Positions 18,249 through 27,338 of a stretch of 64,000 bases of DNA are shown here, piece after piece. The DNA is from Knufia peltigerae (lineage: Eukaryota > Ascomycota > Eurotiomycetes > Chaetothyriales > Trichomeriaceae): positions 62,001 to 126,000 of the forward strand of contig JAPDRN010000089.1 of the NCBI GenBank assembly GCA_030247855.1, read 5' to 3'. The notes under the pieces were generated by a model. It saw only the letters and a list, made by a program, of their open reading frames with translations, made no database searches and had not been told where the DNA came from. The position numbers and the translations under genes were made by a program. Positions within the stretch are counted from its first letter, which is position 1; every line of letters starts with the position of its first letter.

Positions 18249-19712
18249 ATGATGACCACCTCGCCGCTGCTGCCACTGACCGCCGCTGACCTGCCACCGC
18301 TCGCTCCCGAGCTGGTGCTGATCGGCAGCGCCTTCGCCCTGATGATCCTCGACCTGTTCGTCAGCGAACGGAACAAGATCGTCACCCACCTGTTCTCGGT
18401 CGCCGCACTGGCCGTAGTGCTGTTCATGCTGGCCACCGGCGTGGGCGGGCAGGGGGAGGTCTTCCATGGCATGTTCGTGCGCGATACCGCCGCGGACGTG
18501 ATGAAGACCGGGATCGTGCTGCTCAGCGGCCTGACCCTGATCTACGGCTGGGGCTACCTGCGCGAGCGCAAGCTGTTCCAGGGTGAGATTCCGGTGCTGA
18601 TCCTGTTCGGCACCGCCGGCATGATGATCCTGGTCTCCGCCGGCAGCCTGCTGATGGTGTACCTGGGCCTGGAACTGCTGGCCCTGTGCTCCTACGCACT
18701 GGTTGCCAGCAACCGCGAAAGCGGCCTGGCCTCGGAAGCGGCGATGAAGTACATCGTCCTCGGCTCGCTTGCTTCGGGCCTGCTGCTGTACGGCATGTCG
18801 CTGATCTACGGCGCTACCGGCAGCCTGCACCTGGATGCCATCCAGGCCGCCATCCCGCACTCGGAAGAGCGCGTGCTGCTGATCACCGGCGCGGTATTCA
18901 TGATTGCCGGTGTTGCCTTCAAGCTGGGTGCCGCACCGTTCCACATGTGGCTGCCGGACGTGTACCAGGGTGCTCCGGCACCGATCGCGCTGTTCATCAG
19001 CTCGGCACCGAAGCTGGCCGCCTTCGGCATGGCCTATCGCCTGCTGGAAATGGGCGTGGGCCCGCTGTCGACCGAACTGCAGCTGATGATTGCCGGCCTG
19101 GCCGCGCTGTCGCTGGTGATCGGCAACCTGATGGCCATCGCGCAGAGCAACCTCAAGCGCATGCTGGCGTTCTCCACCGTGTCGCACATCGGCTTCCTGC
19201 TGATGGGCATCGCCGGTGGCGGGTCGCAGGGTTATGCGGCTGCGCTGTTCTACGCTCTGGCCTACGCCATCATGTCGACCGCGGCCTTCGGCGCGATCAT
19301 CGCGCTGTCGCGTGCTGGCTTCGAGGCCGAGAACATCGAAGACTTCAAGGGCCTGAATGCCCGCAACCCGTGGATGGCCGGCCTGGTGCTGTGCATCATG
19401 GCGTCGCTGGCAGGCATCCCGCCGTTCCTCGGTTTCTGGACCAAGCTGGCCGTGCTCGGCGCAGCCATCAACGGCGGCCTGCTGTGGCTGGCGATCCTGG
19501 GCGTGATGTGCGCCGTGGTCGGCTGCTTCTACTACCTGCGTGTCATCAAGGTCATGTACTTCGATGAGCCGGTGGGCGAGGCCATGCCGCGCAGCAAGGA
19601 CCGCGTGCTGGGTGTGGTGCTGGGCGTGAACGCATTGGCGTTGCTGGCGCTGGGCCTGGCCTGGAACCCGATCATGGTCTGGTGCCAGCAGGCATTTGCG
19701 CATCTTGCATAA
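18249..19712 (+). CDS. nuoN: NADH-quinone oxidoreductase subunit N
   Basis: 487 aa with ATG at 18249 (a second ATG at 18252 is equally possible; an in-frame TTG lies just before). Third antiporter-like subunit and last gene of the operon. Motifs are VYLGLELLALCSYALVA (helix 5 Glu), FHMWLPDVYQGAPAPIA and NLKRMLAFSTVSHIGFLLMG. No hairpin terminator is seen immediately downstream; a new promoter starts 4 nt after the stop. Confidence 0.96.
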   Translation: MMTTSPLLPLTAADLPPLAPELVLIGSAFALMILDLFVSERNKIVTHLFSVAALAVVLFMLATGVGGQGEVFHGMFVRDTAADVMKTGIVLLSGLTLIYGWGYLRERKLFQGEIPVLILFGTAGMMILVSAGSLLMVYLGLELLALCSYALVASNRESGLASEAAMKYIVLGSLASGLLLYGMSLIYGATGSLHLDAIQAAIPHSEERVLLITGAVFMIAGVAFKLGAAPFHMWLPDVYQGAPAPIALFISSAPKLAAFGMAYRLLEMGVGPLSTELQLMIAGLAALSLVIGNLMAIAQSNLKRMLAFSTVSHIGFLLMGIAGGGSQGYAAALFYALAYAIMSTAAFGAIIALSRAGFEAENIEDFKGLNARNPWMAGLVLCIMASLAGIPPFLGFWTKLAVLGAAINGGLLWLAILGVMCAVVGCFYYLRVIKVMYFDEPVGEAMPRSKDRVLGVVLGVNALALLALGLAWNPIMVWCQQAFAHLA

Positions 19713-19715
19713 AAG

Positions 19716-19746
19716 TTGACACAAAGCTGCGCGATTCGTGTAATAT
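19716..19746 (+). promoter_or_regulatory. Strong sigma-70-type promoter after nuoN
   Basis: TTGACA at 19716-19721 is a perfect -35. The -10 is TGTAAT (19739, 17-nt spacer) or TAATAT (19741, 19-nt spacer). It drives an AT-rich leader and mini-gene that ends at the terminator 20035-20066. Confidence 0.75.
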
Positions 19747-19870
19747 ACGCAGCTTGAGTTGTCACTGCAGCGGTTCAGCCAGAACATCGTTGCGGAGCGC
19801 CTCCCTCGCCAGAGTGGAGGCAGCGGTTCAAACACTTCCGGTACACATCGAATCGGCGCCAACCAATTCG

Positions 19871-20028
19871 ATGAATGAGGAAAAGCTTGCAGGTTTTGAA
19901 GTTATCCCTCATAATTCCGCTTCANNNNNNNNNNNNNNNNNNNNNNNNNNNNNNNNNNNNNNNNNNNNNNNNNNNNNNNNNNNNNNNNNNNNNNNNNNNN
20001 NNNNNNNNNNNNNNNNNNNNNNAAGTAA
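19871..20028 (+). CDS. AT-rich mini-gene interrupted by an assembly gap
   Basis: From the ATG at 19871, 18 codons read MNEEKLAGFEVIPHNSAS before the N run. After the gap AAG-TAA (20023-20028) would close the same frame if the true gap length is a multiple of three; the 98 N written here would not keep frame. A second start at 19875 (another frame) would give MRKSLQVLKLSLIIPL, which looks like a signal peptide. No good ribosome site precedes either ATG, and an ATCGAAT/ATTCGAT inverted repeat overlaps the first start. Base composition is near 40% GC against about 66% around it. The promoter, ~120-nt leader with an 11-nt direct repeat (GCAGCGGTTCA at 19767 and 19820) and terminator make it a self-contained unit. 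No family recognised; it could also be a non-coding RNA. Confidence 0.35.
19925..20022. other. Assembly gap (98 N)
   Basis: Run of N with no sequence. The unusual length (not 100) may mean an estimated gap size. It falls inside the AT-rich mini transcription unit. Confidence 1.
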
Positions 20029-20034
20029 AGAATG

Positions 20035-20066
20035 CGCCTTCGAAGTTCTGCTTCGAAGGCGTTTTT
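20035..20066 (+). terminator. Rho-independent terminator of the mini-gene
   Basis: Perfect 11-bp stem CGCCTTCGAAG / CTTCGAAGGCG with loop TTCTG, followed by TTTTT. Confidence 0.92.
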
Positions 20067-20087
20067 CTTTGGCGCTTCCGCTGATCC

Positions 20088-21014
<927 letters not shown>

Positions 21015-21018
21015 GCCA

Positions 21019-22530
21019 ATGAGCAAGGAACTGTTGCTGGTAGTGGACGCGGTCGCCAACGAGAAGGGCGTGCCGCGTGAAGTGATCTTCGATGCCATCG
21101 AGGCCGCCCTGGCCTCGGCAGCGAAGAAGCGCTATCCCGACGAGGAAGTGCTGACCCGCGTGGTCATCGACCACAAGGATGGCAACTACGAAACCTACCG
21201 CCGCTGGGAAGTGGTGGCCGATGACGTGGTGATGGAATCGCCGGATCGTCAGATCCGCCTGATGGACGCGATCGACGAAGCCGAAGGCGTGGACGTCGGC
21301 GATTACATCGAAGAGCAGATCGAGAACCCCGACTTCGGTCGCATCGCCGCCCAGGCCGCCAAGCAGGTGATCGTGCAGCGCGTGCGTGAAGCCGAGCGCC
21401 AGCAGGTGGTCGATGCGTGGGCCGACCGTGTGGGTGAGCTGATCACCGGCGTGGTCAAGCGCGCCGAGCGCGGCAACATCTATGTCGACCTTGGCGGCAA
21501 CGCCGAGGGTTTCATTCCGAAGGACAAGGGCATTCCGCGTGATGTCCTGCGTGCCGGCGACCGCGTCCGCGGTTACCTGGCCGAAGTGCGTTCGGAACCG
21601 CGTGGCCCGCAGCTGTTCATCAGCCGCGCCGCCCCGGAATTCATGATCGAGCTGTTCAAGCTGGAAGTGCCGGAAGTCGGCCAGGGCCTGGTGGAAATCA
21701 AGGCCTGTGCCCGCGATCCGGGCGACCGCGCCAAGATCGCCGTGCTCGCCCACGACCAGCGCACCGATCCGATCGGCGCCTGCATCGGCATGCGTGGTTC
21801 GCGCGTACAGGCCGTGTCCAACGAGCTCAATGGCGAGCGCGTGGACATCGTCCTGTGGAACGAGAACCCGGCCAACTTCGTCATCAATGCGATGGCGCCG
21901 GCCGAAGTGCAGTCGATCATCGTCGATGAAGACAAGCATTCGATGGACCTGGCCGTTGCTGAAGACCGCCTGGCCCAGGCGATCGGCAAGGGCGGCCAGA
22001 ACGTGCGCCTGGCCAGCCGCCTGACCGGCTGGCAGCTCAACGTGATGACCCAGGACCAGGTGACCGCCAAGTCGGAAGCCGAACAGGCGTCGGCCCGCCA
22101 GCTGTTCATGGACAAGCTGGAAGTGGACGAGGAAATCGCTGGCATCCTGGTCAGCGAAGGCTTCGGCACGGTCGAGGAAATTGCATACGTACCGGTTGGC
22201 GAACTGCTGGCCGTGGAAGGTTTCGACGAAGACATCGTCGAAGAGCTGCGCGCACGTGCCCGCGATGCGCTGCTCAATGAGGCCCTGGCAGTCGAGGAAG
22301 GCCTGGAGGACGGCCAGCCGGCGCAGGATCTGCTGTCCCTGAAGGGCATGGACGAAGCCACCGCATATGCGTTGGCCGGCCACGGCGTGCGTACCAGCGA
22401 GGACTTGTCCGACCTGGCCGCCGACGAGGTCATGGACTTCGGCATCGAAGGGCTGGACCAGGAGCGCGCCGCGGCGCTGATCCTGGCCGCGCGTGCCGAG
22501 GAAATCGCCCGACTGGAACGCGGCGAATGA
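21019..22530 (+). CDS. nusA: Transcription termination/antitermination protein NusA
   Basis: 503 aa. NusA binds RNA polymerase and modulates pausing, termination and antitermination. Order: N-terminal polymerase-binding domain (1-125), S1 domain (about 135-200, GVVKRAERGNIYVDLGGNAEG), KH1 and KH2 (KIAVLAHDQRTDPIGACIGM and AQAIGKGGQNVRLAS), and two C-terminal acidic repeats (from about 370). The ATG at 21019 is 4 nt after rimP; the reading frame extends upstream only as overlap with rimP. Confidence 0.97.
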   Translation: MSKELLLVVDAVANEKGVPREVIFDAIEAALASAAKKRYPDEEVLTRVVIDHKDGNYETYRRWEVVADDVVMESPDRQIRLMDAIDEAEGVDVGDYIEEQIENPDFGRIAAQAAKQVIVQRVREAERQQVVDAWADRVGELITGVVKRAERGNIYVDLGGNAEGFIPKDKGIPRDVLRAGDRVRGYLAEVRSEPRGPQLFISRAAPEFMIELFKLEVPEVGQGLVEIKACARDPGDRAKIAVLAHDQRTDPIGACIGMRGSRVQAVSNELNGERVDIVLWNENPANFVINAMAPAEVQSIIVDEDKHSMDLAVAEDRLAQAIGKGGQNVRLASRLTGWQLNVMTQDQVTAKSEAEQASARQLFMDKLEVDEEIAGILVSEGFGTVEEIAYVPVGELLAVEGFDEDIVEELRARARDALLNEALAVEEGLEDGQPAQDLLSLKGMDEATAYALAGHGVRTSEDLSDLAADEVMDFGIEGLDQERAAALILAARAEEIARLERGE

Positions 22531-22622
22531 GCCGGCAATGAACAGGGCCCTGAGCCGATCAGGGCGTAGAATCCGCGCCACCTCCAGATGCGGGGGGGCG
22601 CCCACAAGATCATAGGATCCGA

Positions 22623-25268
22623 ATGTCGCAGCAAACCACCATCCGCAAGCTTGCTGAACTGGTCAATACACCGGTCGAAAAACTGCTGGAACAGCTGGCT
22701 GGTGCCGGCATGAAGTTCAGCGGTCCCGACCAGGTCGTGACCAGCTCCGAGAAAGTGAAGCTCCTGGGCTTCCTTCGTCGCTCGCATGGCAAGCCCGAGC
22801 AGGCCCCGGAAGAGACCGATCAGTCTGCCAAGAAGATCACCCTCAACCGTCGAAAGCAGCAGGAAGTGACGGTCAATTCCGGTCGCAGCAAGACAACCGT
22901 GAACGTGGAAGTGCGCCAGAAGCGCACCTACGTCAAGGCCGATGGTGGTCGCGCGATGACCCCGGACGAAGAGCGTGCCGACATCCTGCGCAAGCTGGAG
23001 GAGTCGCGCGCACGCAACCTTGCCGAGCAGCAGGCGCTGGCCGAGAAGGACCGTCTGCGTGACGAGGAAATCGTCCGCAAGCGCGAGGAAGAAGTCGCTG
23101 CCAAGGAGCGTGCCGAGGCCGAGAAGAAGGCGGCCGAGGAAGCTGCGGTTGCCGCCAAGGCTGCCGAGGCGCTGGCTGCCAGCAAGCCTAAGGTGCGTGC
23201 TCCGATCGACGAAACCGCGCCGCGCCCGCCGCGCGCTCCGGCCGCAGCCCCGGCTGCTCCGCGTAGTGCAGCGCCGCCGCGCAGCGACGACCGCAACAAT
23301 CGCAACGCGCCGCGCAACGAGCGTGGCCCGGGCGATCGCTTTGCCGGTCAGATGCACCTGTCCGCCGCCGATCGTGCGCGCCGTGGCAACAGCAACAACA
23401 GCAACAACCGTGGTCGCCCGGGCAGCCGTCCGACGTCCGGCCGTCGCGACATGTCGCGCGGCGGTGGCAACTCCGGCCCGCACGCCTTCGAACGTCCGAC
23501 CGCACCGGTCGTGCGTGAAGTGGCGATCGGCGACACCATCACCGTGGCCGACCTGGCGCAGAAGCTCGCGCTGAAGGGCGGCGAAGTGGTGAAGGCGCTG
23601 TTCAAGATGGGCGTGATGGCCACCATCACCCAGTCCATCGATCACGACACCGCCGCACTGGTCACCGAAGAGCTGGGTCACAAGGCGATCCGCGCCAGCG
23701 ACAACGACGCCGAAGACGCGCTGTTGGCATCGGCGGGTGAGAACAAGGGCGAGGCCGTGCAGCGTCCGCCGGTGGTCACCATCATGGGCCACGTCGACCA
23801 CGGCAAGACCTCGCTGCTGGATTACATCCGTCGCACCAAGGTCGCCACCGGCGAAGCCGGCGGCATCACCCAGCACATCGGTGCGTACCACGTTGAAACG
23901 CCGAAGGGCGTCATCAGCTTCCTGGATACCCCGGGCCACGCCGCGTTCACCTCGATGCGTGCCCGCGGTGCCAAGCTGACCGACATCGTGGTGCTGGTCG
24001 TGGCCGCCGATGACGGCGTCATGCCGCAGACCAAGGAAGCGATCCAGCACGCCCGTTCGGCGGGTGTGCCGCTGATCGTTGCGATCAACAAGATCGACAA
24101 GTCCGGCGCCGACCCGATGCGGGTCAAGAACGAGCTGCTCTCCGAGCAGGTCGTGGCCGAAGACTTCGGTGGCGACACCCAGATGGTAGAGATCTCGGCC
24201 AAGACCGGCCTCGGCATCGACGATCTGCTGGAAGCTGTTTCGGTCCAGGCTGAGCTGCTCGAACTGAAGGCGGTCGACGAGGGTCGTGCCAACGGCGTGG
24301 TCATCGAATCGTCGCTGGACAAGGGGCGTGGCCCGATTGCGACGGTGCTGGTGCAGCAGGGCCGCCTGAAGAAGGGCGATTACCTGGTGTGCGGCATCCA
24401 GTACGGTCGCGTGCGTGCGCTGTTCGACGAAACCGGCAAGCAGCCGGAGTTCGCTGGCCCGTCCATTCCGGTGCAGGTCCTGGGCCTGTCCGGCGTGCCG
24501 GAAGCCGGTGACGACTTCGTCGTCGTCGACGACGAGCGTCTGGCCAAGGACGTTGCCCAGCAGCGTGAGACCAAGCGCCGTGAATCGCGCCTGGTCGCCA
24601 CCGCTGGCAGCCGCATGGAAGACATCATGGCGACCCTGGGCAAGGGCGAGGGCCAGCAGGTCCTCAACCTGGTCATCAAGGCCGACGTGCAGGGTTCGGT
24701 GCAGGCGTTGAGCCAGGCCCTGGTGGCGCTGTCCAACGACGACATCCGCATCAACGTGATCCACTCCGGCGTGGGCGGCATCACCGAGTCGGACGCCAAT
24801 TCGGCCGCCGCTTCGAAGGCCACCGTCATCGGCTTCAACGTGCGTGCGGATGCTTCGGCCCGTCGCATCATCGAATCCAACGGCGTGGACCTGCGTTACT
24901 TCTCGATCATCTATGACGTGATCGATCAGGTGAAGCAGGTGGCCTCCGGTCTGCTGGGCGTGGAGATCCGCGAAGAGATCATCGGTATCGCCGAGGTCCG
25001 CGACGTCTTCCGCAGCTCCAAGCTGGGTGCCGTCGCCGGCAGCATGGTCATCGAGGGTGTGGTCAAGCGCAACAAGCCGATCCGCGTCCTGCGCGACAGC
25101 GTGGTGATCTTCGAAGGCGAGCTGGAATCGCTGCGCCGCTTCAAGGAAAACGTCGAGGAAGTCCGCAACGGTACCGAGTGCGGTATCGCGGTGAAGGCTT
25201 ACAACGATGTCAAGCCGGGTGACCAGATCGAGTGCTTCGAGCGTATCGAAGTGCCGCGCACCCTGTAA
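22623..25268 (+). CDS. infB: Translation initiation factor IF-2
   Basis: 881 aa GTPase that brings initiator tRNA to the 30S subunit. The N-terminal IF2_N domain (MSQQTTIRKLAELVNTPVEK) is followed by a long charged and Ala/Arg/Asn-rich linker (about 95-290). The G domain has GHVDHGKT (389-396), DTPGHAAF and NKID. Domains 2-4 complete the C-terminal half. Internal in-frame starts may yield shorter forms as in E. coli, but none was assigned. A GC-rich hairpin follows the stop. Confidence 0.97.
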   Translation: MSQQTTIRKLAELVNTPVEKLLEQLAGAGMKFSGPDQVVTSSEKVKLLGFLRRSHGKPEQAPEETDQSAKKITLNRRKQQEVTVNSGRSKTTVNVEVRQKRTYVKADGGRAMTPDEERADILRKLEESRARNLAEQQALAEKDRLRDEEIVRKREEEVAAKERAEAEKKAAEEAAVAAKAAEALAASKPKVRAPIDETAPRPPRAPAAAPAAPRSAAPPRSDDRNNRNAPRNERGPGDRFAGQMHLSAADRARRGNSNNSNNRGRPGSRPTSGRRDMSRGGGNSGPHAFERPTAPVVREVAIGDTITVADLAQKLALKGGEVVKALFKMGVMATITQSIDHDTAALVTEELGHKAIRASDNDAEDALLASAGENKGEAVQRPPVVTIMGHVDHGKTSLLDYIRRTKVATGEAGGITQHIGAYHVETPKGVISFLDTPGHAAFTSMRARGAKLTDIVVLVVAADDGVMPQTKEAIQHARSAGVPLIVAINKIDKSGADPMRVKNELLSEQVVAEDFGGDTQMVEISAKTGLGIDDLLEAVSVQAELLELKAVDEGRANGVVIESSLDKGRGPIATVLVQQGRLKKGDYLVCGIQYGRVRALFDETGKQPEFAGPSIPVQVLGLSGVPEAGDDFVVVDDERLAKDVAQQRETKRRESRLVATAGSRMEDIMATLGKGEGQQVLNLVIKADVQGSVQALSQALVALSNDDIRINVIHSGVGGITESDANSAAASKATVIGFNVRADASARRIIESNGVDLRYFSIIYDVIDQVKQVASGLLGVEIREEIIGIAEVRDVFRSSKLGAVAGSMVIEGVVKRNKPIRVLRDSVVIFEGELESLRRFKENVEEVRNGTECGIAVKAYNDVKPGDQIECFERIEVPRTL

Positions 25269-25277
25269 TGCTGCAAC

Positions 25278-25306
25278 GGACCGGCCCTCACGGGCCGGTC
25301 CTGTTT
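25278..25306 (+). terminator. Hairpin between infB and rbfA
   Basis: Perfect 10-bp stem GGACCGGCCC / GGGCCGGTCC with loop TCAC, followed only by TGTTT. The weak T-run suggests partial termination or RNA processing within the operon. Confidence 0.55.
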
Positions 25307-25350
25307 CAACCCGTAAACTGCAACAACGAACCCCAAGAAGAGCCTGCCGC

Positions 25351-25734
25351 GTGCCCAAGACTTTCCATCGAACCGACCGTGTCTCCGCCCAGCTGCGCCG
25401 TGAACTCGGCACCCTGGTGCACAACGCCGTGCGCGAGCACGGGTTGCCCTCGGTGAGCGTGTCCGACGTGGAAATCACCCGCGACATGGCCCACGCCAAG
25501 GTGTTCGTCACCGCGCTGATGCCGGAACGTTCGGTTGAAGCCATGAAGGGCCTGAAGGAACTGGCCTGGGGCCTGCGCATGGAACTGGCGCGCGCGATGA
25601 AGCTGCGGCATGTGCCGGAGCTGCATTTCCACTACGACGACTCGGTCGATCGTGGCGAGCGCATCGACAACCTGCTGCGCGACCTGCCTGATACCGTGGC
25701 CGCCGAAAAGCGTCGCGAAGGCGACGAAGAATAA
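25351..25734 (+). CDS. rbfA: 30S ribosome-binding factor RbfA
   Basis: 127 aa, GTG start at 25351 with AAGAAGAG upstream. RbfA is a KH-like factor for 16S 5'-end maturation and cold growth. Family sequence includes FHRTDRVSAQLRRELGTLV, VSDVEITRDMAHAKVFVT and the end PELHFHYDDSVDRGERID. The frame is open further upstream but that part overlaps infB and its hairpin. Confidence 0.95.
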   Translation: MPKTFHRTDRVSAQLRRELGTLVHNAVREHGLPSVSVSDVEITRDMAHAKVFVTALMPERSVEAMKGLKELAWGLRMELARAMKLRHVPELHFHYDDSVDRGERIDNLLRDLPDTVAAEKRREGDEE

Positions 25735-25739
25735 CCGCG

Positions 25740-25831
25740 CGACGCCGGGGATGCCCGGCGTTGCTGCATTCCGGCTGCGCGATGTCTGATACAGACCGCG
25801 CTGCGGCAGCCGAGCATGGCTCGGCTCTACC
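25740..25831. repeat. Two palindromes between rbfA and truB, one a SMAG
   Basis: ACGCCGGG-GAT-GCCCGGCGT (about 25742-25760) and AGCCGAGC-ATG-GCTCGGCT followed by CTACC (25808-25831), i.e. GGTAG on the minus strand, a textbook SMAG. They sit inside an operon, where such hairpins may affect mRNA stability. Confidence 0.75.
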
Positions 25832-25841
25832 AAATCCTGTC

Positions 25842-26750
25842 ATGACCCGAATTCAGTTCCGCCGCCTGGATGGCATCCTGCTGCTCGACAAGCCGACCGG
25901 CATGAGCTCCAACGCCGCGCTGCAGGTCGCTCGTCGCCTGTTCCGTGCGGAAAAGGGCGGCCACACCGGCAGCCTTGACCCGCTGGCCACCGGCCTGCTG
26001 CCGCTGTGCTTCGGCGAGGCCACCAAGATCGCCGGCCTTCTTCTGGGCTCGGCCAAGGCCTACGACGCCGAGATCGTGCTGGGCCAGACCACCGATACCG
26101 ACGACGCCGAGGGCCAGGTGCTGCTCGAGCGGCCGGTGCCTGCGATCAGTCCCGAGGCCCTGCAGGCGGCGATCGCACCGCTGCTGGGCGACATCCTGCA
26201 GCGTGCGCCGATCTATTCCGCGCTCAAGCAGGGTGGGGAACCGCTTTATGTGAAGGCCCGCCGGGGCGACGCCATCGAAGCGCCCGAGCGCCAGGTCAAG
26301 GTCCATGCCATCGAGATACTGGAGCAGCAGCCCGAGCGGCTGCGGCTGCGGGTCACCTGCGGCTCGGGCACCTATATCCGCAGTCTGGCCCGTGACCTTG
26401 GTGAAACGCTGGGCTGCGGGGCGCACATCAGTGCCCTGCGTCGTCTGTGGGTGGAGCCCTTCCACGAGCCGGCGATGGTCACCCTGGAGCAGCTGAGGGC
26501 CCTGGTGGAAGCGCAGGACGAGGCCGCCATGGACGCGCTGCTGCTGCCGCTGGCAGCCGGTCTGTCCGAGTATCCCCGGGTCGACCTGGACGCCGAGCAG
26601 GTCCAGCGCTTCTGCGTGGGCCAGCGCCAGCGCGACCCTTCCTGGCCACGCGGCCTGGTGGTCGTGTTCGGCCCCGGATCGGTGGCGCAGGGCCTGGGCC
26701 AGGTCGATGATGGCGGCCTGCTGGCTCCGCAACGCCGCTTCAACCTCTGA
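25842..26750 (+). CDS. truB: tRNA pseudouridine(55) synthase
   Basis: 302 aa. It converts U55 in the T loop of tRNAs to pseudouridine. The catalytic Asp is D46 in GGHTGSLDPLATG. Other family motifs are GILLLDKPTGMSSN, CGSGTYIRSLARDLG and a small C-terminal PUA-like part. The ATG at 25842 follows the SMAG palindrome; earlier in-frame codons run through that repeat and are not likely translated. Confidence 0.96.
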   Translation: MTRIQFRRLDGILLLDKPTGMSSNAALQVARRLFRAEKGGHTGSLDPLATGLLPLCFGEATKIAGLLLGSAKAYDAEIVLGQTTDTDDAEGQVLLERPVPAISPEALQAAIAPLLGDILQRAPIYSALKQGGEPLYVKARRGDAIEAPERQVKVHAIEILEQQPERLRLRVTCGSGTYIRSLARDLGETLGCGAHISALRRLWVEPFHEPAMVTLEQLRALVEAQDEAAMDALLLPLAAGLSEYPRVDLDAEQVQRFCVGQRQRDPSWPRGLVVVFGPGSVAQGLGQVDDGGLLAPQRRFNL

Positions 26751-26779
26751 ACGGGGGAGGCCCGGTTCAGCCCCGGACC

Positions 26780-26808
26780 TTGTTCCAAAGCCCCCTGGCC
26801 GTTACAAT
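26780..26808 (+). promoter_or_regulatory. Promoter of rpsO
   Basis: TTGTTC (26780-26785), 17-nt spacer, TACAAT (26803-26808). The ~115-nt leader that follows contains a GCGC-GAAA-GCGC hairpin before the ribosome site and may be the S15 autoregulation region known for rpsO in other bacteria. Confidence 0.65.
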
Positions 26809-26929
26809 TCCGCGGCCGTTTTACGGCAGCCTGCCGAAGGCGGGTTTCATCCATTTGTTGGTTCACGGCGAGCCAGGCGGTGCGCGAAAGCGCGTTCCTG
26901 CCGGCCACGCATCACAGAGAAAAAAAGAC

Positions 26930-27190
26930 ATGTCGATCGACACCCAGAAGGTCATTGAAGACAACAAGCGCAGCTCGGCTGATACCGGCTCCCCGGAAGT
27001 CCAGGTTGCACTGCTGACCGCCCGCATCGAACTGCTGACCGGCCACTTCAAGACCCACAAGAAGGATCACCACAGCCGCCGTGGTCTGCTGCAGATGGTC
27101 AACCGCCGCCGCAGCCTGCTCGACTACCTGAAGAAGAAGGACGTCGAGCGTTACAAGGCCCTGATCGAGAAGCTTGGCCTGCGTCGCTAA
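26930..27190 (+). CDS. rpsO: 30S ribosomal protein S15
   Basis: 86 aa, a typical length. S15 binds 16S rRNA at the helix 20/21/22 junction. Signature motifs are DTGSPEVQVALLTARI, HKKDHHSRRGLLQMVNRRR and the C-terminal YKALIEKLGLRR. The ATG at 26930 was chosen over upstream in-frame codons because it gives the universal protein length and follows AGAGAAAAAAAGAC. Confidence 0.97.
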   Translation: MSIDTQKVIEDNKRSSADTGSPEVQVALLTARIELLTGHFKTHKKDHHSRRGLLQMVNRRRSLLDYLKKKDVERYKALIEKLGLRR

Positions 27191-27202
27191 GCAACGAATC
27201 CC

Positions 27203-27235
27203 CCGCGGCGCAGCGATGCGCCGCGGTTTTGTTTT
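27203..27235 (+). terminator. Rho-independent terminator after rpsO
   Basis: Perfect 9-bp stem CCGCGGCGC / GCGCCGCGG with loop AGCGAT, followed by TTTTGTTTT. Confidence 0.9.
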
Positions 27236-27338
27236 GTAGCACCGCAATACCTTTTTCAGATCGGAACGACCGGTCATCCGTTGGCGGCAAGGGTCGCCCT
27301 CGGTCCATTCGCAGACAGCATCCCCAAGGACACCCTCC

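Noticed and set aside
16743..19862. 1039-codon minus-strand open frame across nuoM and nuoN
   Set aside because: Gln/His/Arg-rich antisense shadow of two well-supported membrane proteins.
21573..25580. 1335-codon open frame on the minus strand across nusA, infB and rbfA
   Set aside because: It is an antisense shadow of high-GC coding sequence: Asp/His/Arg-rich, low in ordinary protein patterns, and fully covered by conserved genes on the plus strand.
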